From Hyphomicrobiales bacterium (lineage in GTDB: Bacteria > Pseudomonadota > Alphaproteobacteria > Rhizobiales > Beijerinckiaceae), in assembly GCA_028290125.1 (NCBI GenBank), contig JAQGKM010000185.1:1-45834 (forward strand): DNA of 45,834 nt, read 5' to 3'. This document shows, piece by piece, positions 44,438 to 45,834 of the stretch. Position numbers and translations under genes: made by a program. A model generated the notes under the pieces. That model saw only the letters and a list, made by a program, of their open reading frames with translations, was not told where the DNA came from and ran no database searches. Position 1 is the stretch's first letter, and the number at the start of each line of letters is the position of its first letter.

Positions 44438-45268
44438 ATGTCTGATACGATGACGCTGGCTTCGGCGGCGGCCACGGATGTGAAGATCCGGCTGCGCGAC
44501 CTTTCGAAAACCTTCTACACGAAGTCCGGCCCCTTCACGGCGCTCGAGCCGATGAACCTCGACATTCCGACCGGCTGCTTCTTCATGATCGTCGGCCCCT
44601 CGGGCTGCGGAAAGACGACGCTGCTGCGCATTCTTGCCGGCCTCGAAAAGCAGACCGGCGGCACGCTCGACATCACCGCGCCGCCCAAGGATCGTCCGTC
44701 GAACTCGATGGTGTTCCAGGGCGACTCTCTCTTCCCGTGGATGACGGTGTTCGAAAACGCGGCCTATGGCCTGCGCATGCGCAACCGGCCTTCAGGCGAA
44801 ATCAAGGACGTGGTCGGGCACTATCTGCAGCGCACCGGCCTGTCGCGTTTCCACAATTCCTATCCGCATCAATTGTCGGGCGGCATGCGCCAGCGCGTCT
44901 CGATCGCGCGCGCCTTCGCCAACGATCCCGACATCCTCTTGATGGACGAGCCCTTCTCGGCGCTCGACGAACAGAACAAGATCCTTCTGCAGGAAGAGCT
45001 TCTGCGCATCTGGGAAGAGACGCGCAAGACCGTGATGTTCATCACTCACTCGGTCGACGAGGCCGTGACGCTGGGCGACCGCATCATGATCATGACGGCG
45101 CATCCGGGCCGCTCAAAACTCATCGTCGACGTGCCGTTCGAGCGTCCCCGCAAGGTGCTGGAACTGCGCGCCAAGCCGGAATACGGCGAGCTTGTCTACT
45201 CGATCTGGGGCCATTTGCGTGACGAGGTGCAGCGGGCGCGCGCGCAGGATGAAGGAAGCGCGAAATGA
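44438..45268 (+). CDS. ABC transporter ATP-binding protein (SsuB/TauB/NrtD type)
   Basis: Walker A GPSGCGKTTLLRILAGL; LSGGMRQRVSIARAFANDPDILLMDEPFSALDEQ. Confidence 0.95.
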   Translation: MSDTMTLASAAATDVKIRLRDLSKTFYTKSGPFTALEPMNLDIPTGCFFMIVGPSGCGKTTLLRILAGLEKQTGGTLDITAPPKDRPSNSMVFQGDSLFPWMTVFENAAYGLRMRNRPSGEIKDVVGHYLQRTGLSRFHNSYPHQLSGGMRQRVSIARAFANDPDILLMDEPFSALDEQNKILLQEELLRIWEETRKTVMFITHSVDEAVTLGDRIMIMTAHPGRSKLIVDVPFERPRKVLELRAKPEYGELVYSIWGHLRDEVQRARAQDEGSAK

Positions 45269-45834
45269 CCCAGAACATCTCGACCTCCGCCGGCAAGTCG
45301 CGCCGTCCTGTCTCCAGCTTCCGCATCAGCCAGGACGCGATCGAGCGCATGCTCGGCTTCGCCTCCCCGGTGATCCTCCTGCTGATCTGGGAGATCTGCG
45401 CGCGCCTCGGCTGGATCGACGTGCGGTTTTTTCCAGCGCCCTCGAAAATCTTCAGCCAGCTGATGATCCTTGCGGAAAACGGCCAGCTCTGGCGCCATTT
45501 CGCGGCGTCGATGCAGCGCCTGTTCTGGGGCTTCCTGTTCGGCGGCGTACCGGCGCTGATCCTCGGCGTCAGCATGGGCCTGTCGCGCACGTTGCGCATG
45601 CTCGTCGAGCCGCTGATCTCGGCGACCTATCCGGTGCCCAAAAGCGCCATCCTGCCGCTCGTGCTGCTGATCTTCGGGCTCGGCGAAGCGTCGAAAATCT
45701 TCATGGTCGGCATCGGCATCTTCTATCCGATCGTCATCAACTCGATGGCCGGCGTGCTGGAGATCAACAAGATTCACTTCGACGTCAGCCGCAACTTCGG
45801 CGCCAGCCGCTGGCAGGTGTTCAAGACGGTGGCG
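45265..45834 (+). CDS. ABC transporter permease (SsuC/TauC type), partial at right edge
   Basis: ATG overlapping ATPase stop; ASPVILLLIWEICARLGWIDVRFFPAPSKIFSQL...PKSAILPLVLLIFGLGEASKIFMVGIGIFYPIVIN. Confidence 0.92.
   Translation, partial: MTQNISTSAGKSRRPVSSFRISQDAIERMLGFASPVILLLIWEICARLGWIDVRFFPAPSKIFSQLMILAENGQLWRHFAASMQRLFWGFLFGGVPALILGVSMGLSRTLRMLVEPLISATYPVPKSAILPLVLLIFGLGEASKIFMVGIGIFYPIVINSMAGVLEINKIHFDVSRNFGASRWQVFKTVA

Overview
This window is a GC-rich alphaproteobacterial (Rhizobiales-like) chromosomal segment. No rRNA, tRNA, CRISPR array or transposase was recognised. Four regions stand out. (1) 0.88-6.54 kb: a DSF-type quorum-sensing module. It has an RpfF-like synthase convergent with an RpfC-like 5-TM hybrid histidine kinase. 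The partner output protein is REC-PAS-GGDEF-EAL, not the REC-HD-GYP protein RpfG of Xanthomonas. (2) 0-0.7 kb and 14.1-22.98 kb: a general-stress-response island. It holds phyR / nepR-ecfG, two KGG (YciG-like) proteins, a DUF892 (YciE-like) protein, a glycine-zipper lipoprotein, PRC-barrel and DUF3309 proteins, and Ku + LigD. I found by eye GGAAC-N16/17-CGTT (sigma-EcfG type) promoters in the correct orientation upstream of at least eight genes, plus a divergent promoter palindrome between phyR and nepR. (3) 24.7-28.5 kb: an opgH operon without opgG, carrying an uncharacterised secreted protein and a DUF1624 membrane protein. (4) 28.6-34.5 kb: a pterin/flavin-like cluster of MDR oxidoreductase, PTPS-fold protein, GT4, SAM methyltransferase, RibD-C reductase and RibA with a degenerate RibB-like N-terminus. 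The PTPS-fold protein has lost the canonical Cys/Asp/His catalytic residues and one Zn ligand. The rest is mostly housekeeping: cysG, fumC, argD-argF-hslO, gcrA, ppk2, a PhoR-like kinase and an ABC transporter cut by the right edge. Three long inverted-repeat intergenic elements are also present.
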